From positions 1,612,001 through 1,676,000 of the forward strand of contig NZ_CAMZOK010000001.1 in the NCBI RefSeq assembly GCF_947331465.1: 64,000 bases of DNA, written 5' to 3'. Origin of the DNA: Shimia sp. Alg240-R146 (GTDB lineage: Bacteria > Pseudomonadota > Alphaproteobacteria > Rhodobacterales > Rhodobacteraceae). A model generated the notes under the pieces. That model was not told the origin of the DNA, did no database searches, and saw only the letters and a program-made list of their open reading frames with translations. Each line of letters begins with the position of its first letter. Position 1 is the stretch's first letter. Of the stretch, positions 54,010 through 62,625 are shown piece after piece. Both the position numbers and the translations under genes were made by a program.

Positions 54010-54414
54010 TAGGCGTTGTCCTTTGCAGATGAAAGCGTCGACATTGAAATCGTTTTTGTCTTTCTTGGGGGGTAGGGTAGTCACAGAAAAGAACCCAGCC
54101 AAGGCCTTATATGTCGTGGTGATCTCTCAATCAGGCGTGTCTATTGTTACCCTCTAGGCAAAATTTGGCAGTGCTTCTGGAATAGCGCTTGCTGGAGTAT
54201 CGATTGGTTTCCATGGTCAATTCGCCGCCGGCTAAATAGAAACTCCGACCAAAAAGGGCGCATCTGTTGATTTAGTCTGCAGCACATGAGCGTGCTTTTT
54301 GGTCTAAATGTGCGTGCCCATCAAAAATCGTGTTTGGCGTTGAGAATTTGGAAAACTCCGGACAACAAAAAAGAGGCCCGCAGGCCTCTTTTCCAATTCC
54401 AAATGTCGCGCAGA
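54010..54414 (-). other. AT-rich intergenic region between DUF3124 and fabA
   Basis: These 405 bases hold no convincing gene on either strand. They include the fabA terminator (54365-54392) and presumably the DUF3124 promoter near 54050-54250 on the minus strand, though I could not identify a clear -35/-10 pair. Composition is visibly lower in GC than the flanking genes, consistent with recent insertion or loose constraint. Confidence 0.45.
54365..54392 (-). terminator. Rho-independent terminator of fabA
   Basis: Minus-strand reading: AAAAGAGGCC / GGCCTCTTTT, perfect 10-bp stem around a TGCG tetraloop, followed by further T residues. It is 23 nt after the fabA stop and separates fabA from the DUF3124 gene. 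Confidence 0.92.
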
Positions 54415-54921
54415 TTATTCCGCGGCGAGACCGACGCGCATGTCTTTGACTTCGTAGATCACTTCGCCGTCGGCGAAGACAGTGCCGTTCGCCACGCCAA
54501 GCTTCAACTTGCGGTCGATGATGCGGGTAAAGTCCACGTTGTAGGTCAGCATGGTGCGGTCGGGTTTGACCATGCCTTTGAGCTTCACTTCGCCCACGCC
54601 CATCGCCATGCCTTTGCCGGGCATACCGCGCCAACCGAGGTTGAAGCCGGTCAGCTGCCACAAACCATCAAGTCCAAGACAGCCGGGCATAATCGGGTTG
54701 CCGGGGAAGTGGCAGTCAAAGAACCAAAGGTCGGGCGTGATATCGAATTCAGCGACCACGTGGCCTTTGCCAAATTCACCGCCGTCCGCAGAAATGTCGG
54801 TGATGCGGTCCATCATCAGCATAGGGGGCATCGGCAACTGTGCGTTGCCGGGGCCAAATAGCTCGCCACGGGCGCATTTCAGAAGATCCTCTTTGTCAAA
54901 GCTGGTAGGGTGATCGGCCAT
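54415..54921 (-). CDS. fabA: 3-Hydroxydecanoyl-ACP dehydratase/isomerase FabA
   Basis: Hot-dog-fold enzyme of 168 residues that introduces the cis double bond in type II fatty acid synthesis. Catalytic His71 in [19 protein letters not shown] and Asp85 in GLDGLWQL match the E. coli positions. The final segment [15 protein letters not shown] is family-typical. Divergent from irr, with about 195 bp between. A strong terminator downstream means it does not simply read into fabB-fabI. Confidence 0.96.
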   Translation of the reverse strand: MADHPTSFDKEDLLKCARGELFGPGNAQLPMPPMLMMDRITDISADGGEFGKGHVVAEFDITPDLWFFDCHFPGNPIMPGCLGLDGLWQLTGFNLGWRGMPGKGMAMGVGEVKLKGMVKPDRTMLTYNVDFTRIIDRKLKLGVANGTVFADGEVIYEVKDMRVGLAAE

Positions 54922-55024
54922 GCGAGGGTCCTTGTCTCATTCTAAGTCAGGTGTCGTGTTGTGCCCCGTCTAGCACCTGCATCCTTGGTCCTGCAAGATG
55001 GCTGTGACAACGCGTCCGGTCAGT

Positions 55025-55046
55025 TGCAAATCATTTTCAATTGAAA
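55025..55046. promoter_or_regulatory. Candidate operator in fabA-irr intergenic region
   Basis: Overlapping inverted repeats: TGCAAATCATTTTCA (55025-55039), one mismatch from a perfect Fur/Mur-like palindrome, and TTTCAATTGAAA (55035-55046), a perfect 12-bp palindrome. Located about 75 bp upstream of irr and 105 bp from fabA. A Fur-family regulator is adjacent, so autoregulation is plausible, but this is inference. Confidence 0.4.
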
Positions 55047-55117
55047 CAAGGAGGCGGAGCGGGGTATAAGCCCTTAAAGGCAGGCGCAAACGCGCAGCAA
55101 CCCTATGGGATATCAAG

Positions 55118-55534
55118 ATGATTGACCAAGTGACCCGCATTGGCTCTGAGTGGCTGGCTTCGGCCGGATTGCGCCCCACGCGACAGCGTGTGGCCTTGGC
55201 GTCACTGTTGGTGGGGGATGGCAACGACCGTCACGTCACGGCGGAAAGCCTGTTTGACTCGGTGCGCGTCAGCGGCGACAGCGTATCGTTGGCCACAGTC
55301 TATAACACGTTACGCGCGTTTTGTGACGCTGGTCTGATGCAGGAAATCACGGTGGATGGCTCAAAGAGCTATTTTGACACCAACACCCATGATCACCCGC
55401 ATTTTTTCTGGGAAGATGATCGCATGCTGACGGATGCTCCTGCGGAGCAGTTGCAGATTGCGCAGTTGCCGGATGTGCCGGAAGGCGCGGAGATCGCCAA
55501 GGTGGATGTGGTGATCCGCCTGCGTCGCACCTAG
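55118..55534 (+). CDS. irr: Iron response regulator Irr (Fur family)
   Basis: Fur-family repressor of 138 residues. DNA-binding domain: LRPTRQRVALASLL and VSLATVYNTLRAFCDAGLM. The histidine cluster THDHPHFFWED (His91-His95) is the heme/metal-site signature of Irr, and the zinc-site CxxC motifs of Fur are missing. Irr represses iron-using genes and derepresses uptake under iron limitation in alphaproteobacteria. No N-terminal Cys-Pro heme regulatory motif is seen, as in other non-Bradyrhizobium members. Divergent from fabA, the standard neighbour. Confidence 0.93.
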   Translation: MIDQVTRIGSEWLASAGLRPTRQRVALASLLVGDGNDRHVTAESLFDSVRVSGDSVSLATVYNTLRAFCDAGLMQEITVDGSKSYFDTNTHDHPHFFWEDDRMLTDAPAEQLQIAQLPDVPEGAEIAKVDVVIRLRRT

Positions 55535-55630
55535 CAAGCGTTTTCCCGCGACGTCGGGTTTTTCCATTCTATCAGAATTGTACCTTTGAGCGGGCTGTGA
55601 GACTGTGCGCGCAAAGAGGAGATTTGTGTC

Positions 55631-56617
55631 ATGAAAGCTGTGACTTGGCGGGCATTTGGACCCGCACGCGATGTGGTGTTGGTGGAAGACCTAGCAACGC
55701 CGGTGGCTGGCCAAGGCGAGGTTCTGGTGCGGGTGGCATTTTCAGGCGTAAACCCGTCGGACTGTAAGGCGCGGGGCGGATCGCGTCCCGGCGTGACCAA
55801 GCCACCGTTTGACGTGATCGTGCCACACAGCGACGGCGCGGGCGTGATCGAAGCCGTCGGCGAAGGCGTAGATGCGGCGCGGATCGGTGAGCGCGTGTGG
55901 CTGTGGAATGGACAGTGGCAGCGCCCTTTTGGCACCTGTGCAGAGTATATATCAGTGCCCGAGGCGCAGGCAGTTGTCCTGCCGGACAACGTGTCACTAG
56001 AGGACGGCGCTGTGCTGGGAATTCCCGGTCTGACGGCGGCACAGACAGTGTTTGGCGGCGGTGGCGTTGACGGCAAGACTGTTCTGGTCTCTGGCGGCGG
56101 TGGGTCTGTTGGTTTTCTGGCGGTGCAGCTTGCGGCTTGGGCCGGCGCGCGCGTCATAGCGACCTGTGGCGCACGGGATATGGAACGGGTCAGAGCCGCA
56201 GGCGCCGACGTGGTGTTGGACTACCGCAGCGAGACGCTGGTGGCGGACATTATGGCGGCCACTGAGGGGGCCGGAGTGGATCGGGCGGTGGAGGTTGAGT
56301 TGGGACCAAACCTGTCGATGCTGTGTGAGGTGATGAAACCTTTGGGCACAATCGCCGCTTATGGATCGGCCAAGAATATGGCGCCCCAAATGCCGTTTGG
56401 CCCAATGCTGTTTAAGGCGCTGAAGCTGGACATCACGTTGATTTACATACTGCCACTGGCAGAGCGTCAGATGGCGCTATCTAAGCTGCATGAGGCGCTG
56501 ACGGCGGGCGCATTGCGCTTTGAACCGCCGCATGTGTTTGAAATGGCCGACGCCGCCAAGGCGCATGAGATGGTCGAGGCCGGAGGGCGCACGGGCGCGG
56601 TTTTGGTTAGTACTTAG
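55631..56617 (+). CDS. NADPH:quinone reductase-like zinc-independent MDR protein
   Basis: 328-residue medium-chain dehydrogenase of the quinone oxidoreductase branch. Substrate domain start (VLVRVAFSGVNPSDCKARGG) and the NADPH site (TVLVSGGGGSVGFLAVQLAA) are typical; no zinc ligands (CxxC loop) are present. PHSDGAGVIEAVGEGV is the family Gly-rich turn. Substrate is a quinone, enal or alkene, not defined. Its 3' end overlaps the convergent membrane-protein gene by 11 bp. Confidence 0.88.
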   Translation: MKAVTWRAFGPARDVVLVEDLATPVAGQGEVLVRVAFSGVNPSDCKARGGSRPGVTKPPFDVIVPHSDGAGVIEAVGEGVDAARIGERVWLWNGQWQRPFGTCAEYISVPEAQAVVLPDNVSLEDGAVLGIPGLTAAQTVFGGGGVDGKTVLVSGGGGSVGFLAVQLAAWAGARVIATCGARDMERVRAAGADVVLDYRSETLVADIMAATEGAGVDRAVEVELGPNLSMLCEVMKPLGTIAAYGSAKNMAPQMPFGPMLFKALKLDITLIYILPLAERQMALSKLHEALTAGALRFEPPHVFEMADAAKAHEMVEAGGRTGAVLVST

Positions 56618-57302
56618 AGAAAAGTCGCATTGGCTTTCGGATCAAGTCAGTCTGTTTGCAGGCCATTGCGTTGTCGGGGTTGCCGTAGATTGCGCCTGCC
56701 TCCACGAACGCGTTTTCTTTGAAGCTCCAGTATTTGAACCCGTCGCCCACTATGACGAGGGTGTGCAAGCTGTTTTGATACCCGACGTCCGCGACAGAAA
56801 ACACACCGTGCAAAGTGTTGATATTGATGCAAGTTGCGCCGGCTTGTATGGCGCGGGCATGTAAGAAACTCTGATAGGGGCGATTGGCTGCAAGAATTCC
56901 GACATGCGTCCCGAAATAAAGCGCAGCGCAAAGTATCGCTGTTTTGGTGATGGCAGACATATGGCGTCGCAGGGACAAAGTCGTCGCTAAAACAGGGAAC
57001 AACACTGCGCTTAGACCAAAGAAAAAATAAGTGCGCATCTTGGGGATCGCGTCGACACCTTCGAAAGGCATCATAGCGATAAATGCAAAGACAGGTGGGA
57101 AAGCGGCTACGATCAGGGTGCTCACGGGGCCGACAATGAACGTCAGCGCTATGGCGGTCAGGGATAAGATGAGGGCGATGGTCGCGTAGGTGTGGCGCTT
57201 TGGCGAAACCCTGGCGCGCCAAATCAGCGGGAAGAAGATGTGGCCCCACCAAAGGGCGAGGGACAGAAAGCCAATGAAGATAACGAAAATGAATTCAGCC
57301 AC
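56607..57302 (-). CDS. Hypothetical membrane protein, GTG start
   Basis: 231-residue protein with about four N-terminal hydrophobic segments (FIFVIFIGFLSLALWWGHIFF, IALILSLTAIALTFIVG, LIVAAFPPVFAFIAMMPF, FFFGLSAVLFPVLATTLSL) and a C-terminal soluble part of about 90 residues including CININTLHGVFSVADVGYQN. Orphan; no known family recognised. GTG 57302 is the start available. Its 3' end overlaps the quinone-reductase-like gene by 11 bp in a convergent arrangement. Confidence 0.65.
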   Translation of the reverse strand: MAEFIFVIFIGFLSLALWWGHIFFPLIWRARVSPKRHTYATIALILSLTAIALTFIVGPVSTLIVAAFPPVFAFIAMMPFEGVDAIPKMRTYFFFGLSAVLFPVLATTLSLRRHMSAITKTAILCAALYFGTHVGILAANRPYQSFLHARAIQAGATCININTLHGVFSVADVGYQNSLHTLVIVGDGFKYWSFKENAFVEAGAIYGNPDNAMACKQTDLIRKPMRLFSKY

Positions 57303-57401
57303 GATATTGGCGCTTTCTTCTTCGTAAAAAAAAACTCACGGGACTTTGCTGTGCACTCTCCTGCCGGGCAACGGGTTTTTGATCCTGAAGGATCACAAAC
57401 C

Positions 57402-58271
57402 CTAGAACCATTGCCCCGGCTCCATAAGCCCAAGGTCCAGCAATTGACGGGAGTGCCATTCAAAGGGCACCGAATTGTGCCAGCGGTAATCGCGAACCTC
57501 AAACGTGCTTCCGGGGTTGGATTTCAGCGCCTTGGCGGTGCGGAAAGAACACACGGCGGCAGTCAGGTTGTTGTGCCACGGGCAAGCGTAGGTGTTGTAT
57601 TCTTCGTCGCTGAATGTGAAATCTTCGCGCAGTTTCAAATCCGGTTGCGCCCGGAAAAACGAAATTCGGTCGATTTTTCGTTTGTCGGCCGGAATGTGCT
57701 CTTCGAACCGCCAGCGCAGGCCGCCAAAGAAATTGAGCTGTCGCTCTTTGGGATGGTTGTGGTTGTCGGGGTCATTTCGCGCAAGTGCGTAGTAGCCGGA
57801 GCGGTCGAGTTGGGCTTTTTCCAGCGAGACTGCGTTTGGGGTTTCATCCAGATTGGGCGCATAAAGGTCAACCACATAGGTCAGCATGGCGTCGCGACGC
57901 TCTTCGGTGTGGAAGGTGAGCATTTCGCCCACGGTGCGCGTTTCGCAAAACGGGAAAAACAGGTACTCGGCGTTGAAACAGTAATATACCCACTGACCGA
58001 TCATAAGATCATTTACAGTCGACACGGCCTGCATGACCTGATCGCTGCGGGTGTTGTCCATGCGCACGCGCGGACATATTTCAGCCAGATCCTCGGCCAG
58101 CTCAAAAGCATTCGGCATAAAGACGACAACCTTGAGAAAGCCCAAATCAAGGTGGTGACGGATGGTGCTGTCGATTTCCACGTCGTCTTCGACAAAAATC
58201 AACGCGATGGGGCCTTTGGCGAATTCGGATTTACCCGTGCGGATCAATTGGTTGAGAGAGTCGTATGTCAT
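57402..58271 (-). CDS. Glycosyltransferase-like protein (family 2-like)
   Basis: About 289 residues. ALIFVEDDVEIDSTIRHHLD resembles the acidic DxD-like motif and NAFELAEDLAEIC a Rossmann element; the C-terminal part (FGGLRWRFEEHIPADKRKID, NTYACPWHNNLTAAVCSF) is shared with a group of Roseobacter glycosyltransferase family 2-annotated proteins. Only family-level support. ATG 58271 is selected because the 58559 extension is antisense to miaB. It diverges from miaB (start 58395). Confidence 0.6.
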   Translation of the reverse strand: MTYDSLNQLIRTGKSEFAKGPIALIFVEDDVEIDSTIRHHLDLGFLKVVVFMPNAFELAEDLAEICPRVRMDNTRSDQVMQAVSTVNDLMIGQWVYYCFNAEYLFFPFCETRTVGEMLTFHTEERRDAMLTYVVDLYAPNLDETPNAVSLEKAQLDRSGYYALARNDPDNHNHPKERQLNFFGGLRWRFEEHIPADKRKIDRISFFRAQPDLKLREDFTFSDEEYNTYACPWHNNLTAAVCSFRTAKALKSNPGSTFEVRDYRWHNSVPFEWHSRQLLDLGLMEPGQWF

Positions 58272-58394
58272 GCCCGGCCTTTGGATGCAGTTCTTGCGCC
58301 TGTTGTCGCCAAAATCGGTTAAATCGCCGTGCATTGCAAGCCGCCCCGCTTTTGATGTAGGGAGGCGCCTTGAAACCGCAGCGGGAAGCGTTCC

Positions 58395-59732
58395 ATGTCC
58401 GATACCGTCTCTGAAAAGAAGAAGCTCTTTATCAAGACCTATGGCTGTCAGATGAATGTTTATGACAGCGAGCGTATGGCCGAGGCCATGGGCGGAGCGG
58501 GTTATGAGACGACCGAAACGCCGGATGATGCGGATATGATCCTGCTCAACACTTGTCACATCCGCGAAAAGGCCGCCGAAAAGGTCTATTCAGAACTGGG
58601 TCGTTTCAAGGTGTTGAAGGCCGAGAAGCCGGATCTGAAGATCGGTGTGGCGGGCTGTGTCGCGCAGGCCGAGGGCCAAGAAATCATGCGCCGGCAGCCG
58701 ATGGTAGATTTGGTGGTTGGGCCGCAGGCCTATCACCGCTTGCCCGAGATGGAAGCCAAGACCCAAGAAGGCGCCAAGGCGCTGGACACGGATTTTCCGG
58801 AAGAAGACAAGTTTGAGCGTCTGAAAAGCCGCCCCAAAGCCAAGCGTGCGCCGGCGGCGTTTCTGACGGTTCAGGAGGGGTGCGACAAGTTTTGCGCCTT
58901 CTGCGTGGTGCCATATACGCGCGGCGCGGAGGTCAGCCGCCCCGTGGATCGCGTGCTGAGCGAAGCGCGGGATTTGGTGGAACGTGGTGTCCGCGAGATC
59001 ACCTTGTTGGGGCAGAATGTGAATGCCTATCACGGGGCGGGGGCCGGTGGGGATATGACGCTGGCAGGGCTGATTTGGGAGCTCGACAAGGTCGATGGTC
59101 TTGAGCGCATCCGCTTTACCACAAGCCATCCCAACGACATGATGGATGATCTTATCGAAGCGCATGGCACCTGTGAAAAACTGATGCCGTACCTGCATTT
59201 GCCGGTACAATCCGGGTCAGACAAAATCCTGAAGCGGATGAACCGCAATCACGACCGTGACAGTTATTTGCGGCTGGTGGAGAGGATTCGCGCGGCGCGG
59301 TCGGATATTCTGTTGTCGGGAGATTTCATCGTCGGTTTTCCGGAAGAAACCGAGCAGGATTTTCAAGATACGATGGATCTGATCGAAGAGGTCAAATACG
59401 GGCAGGCGTTCAGTTTCAAATATTCCACGCGTCCGGGTACTCCGGCTGCGGAACGGCCATTGGTGGATGATGCCGAGGCGAGTGACCGGTTGTATCGCTT
59501 GCAGGCGTTGATCACTCAACAGCAGCGCGCCATTCAGGAAAGTATGGTGGGTCGCGATGTGCAGGTGATGTTTGAACGGGCGGGACGGCTTGAAGGCCAA
59601 ATGGTTGGAAAATCAGAATATCTGCACGCGGTTCACGTTGCCGATGCGGGTGCAAAAGTGGGCGATATTGCCAAGGTGAGAATCGTAAAAAGTGAAACAA
59701 ACTCACTTGGCGGCATTCTCGCGTCGGATTGA
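58395..59732 (+). CDS. miaB: tRNA-2-methylthio-N6-dimethylallyladenosine synthase MiaB
   Basis: Radical-SAM methylthiotransferase modifying A37, 445 residues. N-terminal UPF0004 domain with cluster cysteines ([45 protein letters not shown]), the radical-SAM triad [15 protein letters not shown], and a C-terminal TRAM domain. Also [15 protein letters not shown] [15 protein letters not shown] 58395 follows GGAAGCG. Independent gene, not co-transcribed with phoH here: 228 bp and two envelope genes separate them. Confidence 0.97.
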   Translation: MSDTVSEKKKLFIKTYGCQMNVYDSERMAEAMGGAGYETTETPDDADMILLNTCHIREKAAEKVYSELGRFKVLKAEKPDLKIGVAGCVAQAEGQEIMRRQPMVDLVVGPQAYHRLPEMEAKTQEGAKALDTDFPEEDKFERLKSRPKAKRAPAAFLTVQEGCDKFCAFCVVPYTRGAEVSRPVDRVLSEARDLVERGVREITLLGQNVNAYHGAGAGGDMTLAGLIWELDKVDGLERIRFTTSHPNDMMDDLIEAHGTCEKLMPYLHLPVQSGSDKILKRMNRNHDRDSYLRLVERIRAARSDILLSGDFIVGFPEETEQDFQDTMDLIEEVKYGQAFSFKYSTRPGTPAAERPLVDDAEASDRLYRLQALITQQQRAIQESMVGRDVQVMFERAGRLEGQMVGKSEYLHAVHVADAGAKVGDIAKVRIVKSETNSLGGILASD

Positions 59733-59960
59733 TCGCGACTTGGAAACAATTTTTGCGCGTGGGTTGGATTGACCCGAGGCGCAGATGTTTCGCCGCCCTT
59801 CACGACATAAATTTGCCACTTTTCTGTTTCCTGTCCCGACGGATGGGGCATTAGTCCTTGGAAAATCTAGGATTTCCGGTAATCTCCAATTCACTGATTG
59901 GGCGTGATGCGAGGCTGCTTTCGCAAATGCGTCGTTGGGGGATTGTGAGAGGAAGTCGTT

Positions 59961-60536
59961 TTGGCGGAGAAAATCAAAAAAACCGTCCGCGCTATTTGTG
60001 CGGGGCTAGCCGTGGCGTGTATTGCGGTCGTTGCCGTGACGCAACCGGCGGCGGCACAGAATCAGCGGACCGTTCTGGGACAGAAATACATTCCGACTGT
60101 TTGGGTCGATCCGGATGGCTGTGAGCACTGGGTTATGGATGATGGTGTCGAAGGTTACATGACGCCGCATGTGAACCGGCAGGGTATTCCGGTGTGTCGT
60201 CGTGGCAATGTCTGTGGTGTGATGGATTCGGACCAGTTCTTTGCGACGGACAAGTTTTATATCAACGCGGCGAACCGCCAACAGCTGGCGGAGTTCTTTA
60301 AGACCTCTCCGGCGTCGGCCTTTATCATTGCCGGTCATACCGACAGCCGCGCCAGCGACGAATACAACATGCGCTTGAGCTACAATCGCGCGAATGCGGT
60401 GGCCAAAGTTGGCAAACAGTCCGGAGCTCGGATTGTGGATGTTCGGGGATATGGCGAGCGTATGCCACGTGCCACCAATGGCACCTCGGCTGGTATGGCG
60501 CAGAATCGCCGCGTCGAAATCATCTGTTTGCGCTGA
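59961..60536 (+). CDS. OmpA-family protein with WVDP-GC-HW module, TTG start
   Basis: 191-residue exported protein. A signal peptide (ICAGLAVACIAVVAVTQPAAAQ) precedes a module at residues 47-79 (VWVDPDGCEHWVMDDG, then IPVC) containing two Cys, one His, two Trp, and ending with the OmpA C-terminal domain: FFATDKFYINAANRQQLAEF, IIAGHTDSRASDEYNMRLSYN, ending QNRRVEIICL. It would bind peptidoglycan. TTG 59961 has GAGGA 8-9 nt upstream. The module is shared with the next gene. Confidence 0.85.
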   Translation: MAEKIKKTVRAICAGLAVACIAVVAVTQPAAAQNQRTVLGQKYIPTVWVDPDGCEHWVMDDGVEGYMTPHVNRQGIPVCRRGNVCGVMDSDQFFATDKFYINAANRQQLAEFFKTSPASAFIIAGHTDSRASDEYNMRLSYNRANAVAKVGKQSGARIVDVRGYGERMPRATNGTSAGMAQNRRVEIICLR

Positions 60537-60548
60537 GGGGAGACGGAC

Positions 60549-60845
60549 ATGAAACTTATTAAAAGCGCCGTACTTTTGGCAGTCGTTGGCGGTCTTGCCG
60601 CTTGTGACAACAAGGTGGACAAGACCGTGGATAACGCGCGGGACAGTGGCCATCTGAGCAACCTGACCGCGGGCATTTGGGTGGATCCAAATGGCTGCGA
60701 CCACTGGATCATTGATGATGGTGTTGAAGGCTATCTGAGCCAGCGGCTCGATCCTTATGGTAAGCCGGTGTGTTCCGGTACAGCCCCTCCCGGCGTGGCA
60801 ACTGGCCCGTTCAAGGGTGGCTCCACCTTCCCGGACATCATCTAA
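60549..60845 (+). CDS. Lipoprotein with WVDP-GC-HW module
   Basis: 98-residue lipoprotein. The lipobox GGLAAC places acylated Cys at about residue 19. Residues 43-75 (IWVDPNGCDHWIIDDG, then KPVC) repeat the module of the upstream OmpA-like protein with 19 of 33 identities. The protein is short, with a Gly/Pro-rich tail. ATG 60549 is 12 nt after the OmpA-like stop; the two are almost certainly co-transcribed. A strong terminator follows. Function unknown. Confidence 0.85.
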   Translation: MKLIKSAVLLAVVGGLAACDNKVDKTVDNARDSGHLSNLTAGIWVDPNGCDHWIIDDGVEGYLSQRLDPYGKPVCSGTAPPGVATGPFKGGSTFPDII

Positions 60846-60867
60846 GTCAACGGGCTGACAATTTTAG

Positions 60868-60897
60868 AGCCGCGCATCCCTGGATGCGCGGCTTTTT
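60868..60897 (+). terminator. Rho-independent terminator after lipoprotein gene
   Basis: AGCCGCGCATCC (60868-60879) / GGATGCGCGGCT (60882-60893), perfect 12-bp stem with a tight loop, followed by TTTTT. Confidence 0.95.
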
Positions 60898-61014
60898 CGT
60901 GCCGCACCGGCAGATTTTTGCACCTGTCACAGAAATTTCGCGGGCGAGCGCTTGCGCCTGCCTGAGCAAGTTGGCACCATCAGGGACACAACATCTAGTT
61001 TGCAGGAGATCTGT

Positions 61015-62055
61015 TTGCCCACAGGTGCGATGACCCCGCCGCCAGCGTCCGAAACAGCCAAAGAGACTTCGGTCGAGTTTCCGGACAACCGTCTTTTGAT
61101 CGAGCTTTGCGGGGAGTTTGACCGCAACCTTGCGGATATAGAGCAAAAAAAGGGTGTTCAGATCCTTCGCCGCGGCAATCAGCTGGCAATTTTTGGTGAG
61201 GATGCGCCTCGGGCCGAGGCCGTGGATGTGCTGCAATCTCTGTATGATCGACTGGAAAGCGGCAAGTCCGTGGAGAGCGGTGACATTGATCGCGAGATTC
61301 GCATGGGTGGCTCGGAAGAGGGCACCGGCGTGCGCGATGGCGATCAGATGGAGATGTTCAAAGGCGGTGCGGTTGAGATCAAAACCCGCAAGAAGCTGGT
61401 CGAGCCGCGCACTGATGCCCAAAAAACCTATGTTCAATCGCTGTTCAAAAATGAACTCGCCTTTGGCATCGGCCCTGCGGGCACTGGTAAGACGTATCTG
61501 GCTGTGGCCGTTGGCGTGAACATGTTCATACAAGGCCATGTGGACAAGATCATTCTGTCGCGTCCGGCGGTGGAAGCGGGCGAAAAGCTGGGCTATCTGC
61601 CAGGTGATATGAAGGACAAGGTCGATCCCTATATGCAGCCGCTTTACGATGCGCTGAACGATTTTTTGCCGGCGAAACAGCTTGCCAAGTTGATCGAAGA
61701 AAAGAAGATCGAGATTGCGCCGCTGGCCTTTATGCGGGGACGGACGCTGGCCAACGCCTTTGTCGTGCTGGATGAGGCGCAGAACGCCACCACGATGCAG
61801 ATGAAGATGTTCCTCACGCGTCTGGGCGAGGGGTCGCGTATGGTGATCACCGGCGACCGCAGTCAGATCGATTTGCCGCGCGGGGTGCCGTCGGGCCTAA
61901 AAGATGCAGAACGCCTGTTGGCAGGCATCAAAAACATCAGCTTCAACTATTTCACTGCCGATGACGTTGTGCGCCATCCTCTGGTGGCGGCGATTATCAA
62001 GGCTTATGAGGCGGATGCGATCAAGGCGCTGGCGGCGAAAGAGAAGAAAACGTGA
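61015..62055 (+). CDS. phoH: PhoH-like protein, TTG start
   Basis: P-loop ATPase of 346 residues of the PhoH/YbeZ family, associated with RNA metabolism. Walker A GPAGTGKTYLAVAVG, Walker B FVVLDEAQNAT, and GDRSQIDLPRGVPSG (sensor/arginine region) are present. TTG 61015 is supported by AGGAG (61004-61008), six nt upstream; ATG 61030 would be too far from it. It heads the phoH-ybeY-corC-lnt set, the conserved order in many proteobacteria. Confidence 0.95.
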   Translation: MPTGAMTPPPASETAKETSVEFPDNRLLIELCGEFDRNLADIEQKKGVQILRRGNQLAIFGEDAPRAEAVDVLQSLYDRLESGKSVESGDIDREIRMGGSEEGTGVRDGDQMEMFKGGAVEIKTRKKLVEPRTDAQKTYVQSLFKNELAFGIGPAGTGKTYLAVAVGVNMFIQGHVDKIILSRPAVEAGEKLGYLPGDMKDKVDPYMQPLYDALNDFLPAKQLAKLIEEKKIEIAPLAFMRGRTLANAFVVLDEAQNATTMQMKMFLTRLGEGSRMVITGDRSQIDLPRGVPSGLKDAERLLAGIKNISFNYFTADDVVRHPLVAAIIKAYEADAIKALAAKEKKT

Positions 62056-62103
62056 CACGTCATTCGAGCCACGGCGTGTCCGGTTCCGCAGGCGGGCCGA
62101 GCT

Positions 62104-62595
62104 GTGCTGACTGACACGATCATCGAGGATGACCGTTGGACCGAGATCGGTTTTGAGACGCTGGCGGAAACGGCGGCCGAGGCCGCTTTGGTGCATCTCG
62201 GGTTGTCGACGGGCGATTTTGAAATCGCCGTGCTGGCCTGTGATGACGCCCGCATTTCTGAGTTGAACACTGAATTTCGCGACAAACCGACGCCGACCAA
62301 TGTTCTCAGTTGGCCGAGTGATGAGCGTGGGGCGGTGGAAGACGGCGATGTGCCATCCCCACCAGAGGGGTTTGATACTGAACTGGGCGACATTGCGATT
62401 GCCTTTGAAACCTGTCTAAAAGAGGCCGAAACAGCAGGCAAACCATTGGCGGATCACGTCATGCATCTGGTTGTACATGGGGTGCTGCATCTTTTGGGGT
62501 ATGATCATATCCGTGACAAAGATGCCACTTTGATGGAAGGGCTGGAAACAGCCATACTTGGCAAAATGGGTCTTTCGGACCCATATGAGATATGA
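62104..62595 (+). CDS. ybeY: Endoribonuclease YbeY, GTG start
   Basis: Zinc-dependent endoribonuclease for 16S rRNA 3'-end maturation, 163 residues. The zinc motif is HLVVHGVLHLLGYDH. NVLSWPSDERG is also family-like (N-V-L-S-F/W-P). GTG 62104 starts after 48 nt from phoH. Standard neighbour of phoH, supporting identity. Confidence 0.95.
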   Translation: MLTDTIIEDDRWTEIGFETLAETAAEAALVHLGLSTGDFEIAVLACDDARISELNTEFRDKPTPTNVLSWPSDERGAVEDGDVPSPPEGFDTELGDIAIAFETCLKEAETAGKPLADHVMHLVVHGVLHLLGYDHIRDKDATLMEGLETAILGKMGLSDPYEI

Positions 62596-62625
62596 ACGGG
62601 GGCGCATCCCCAACGGAAAGGGCCA

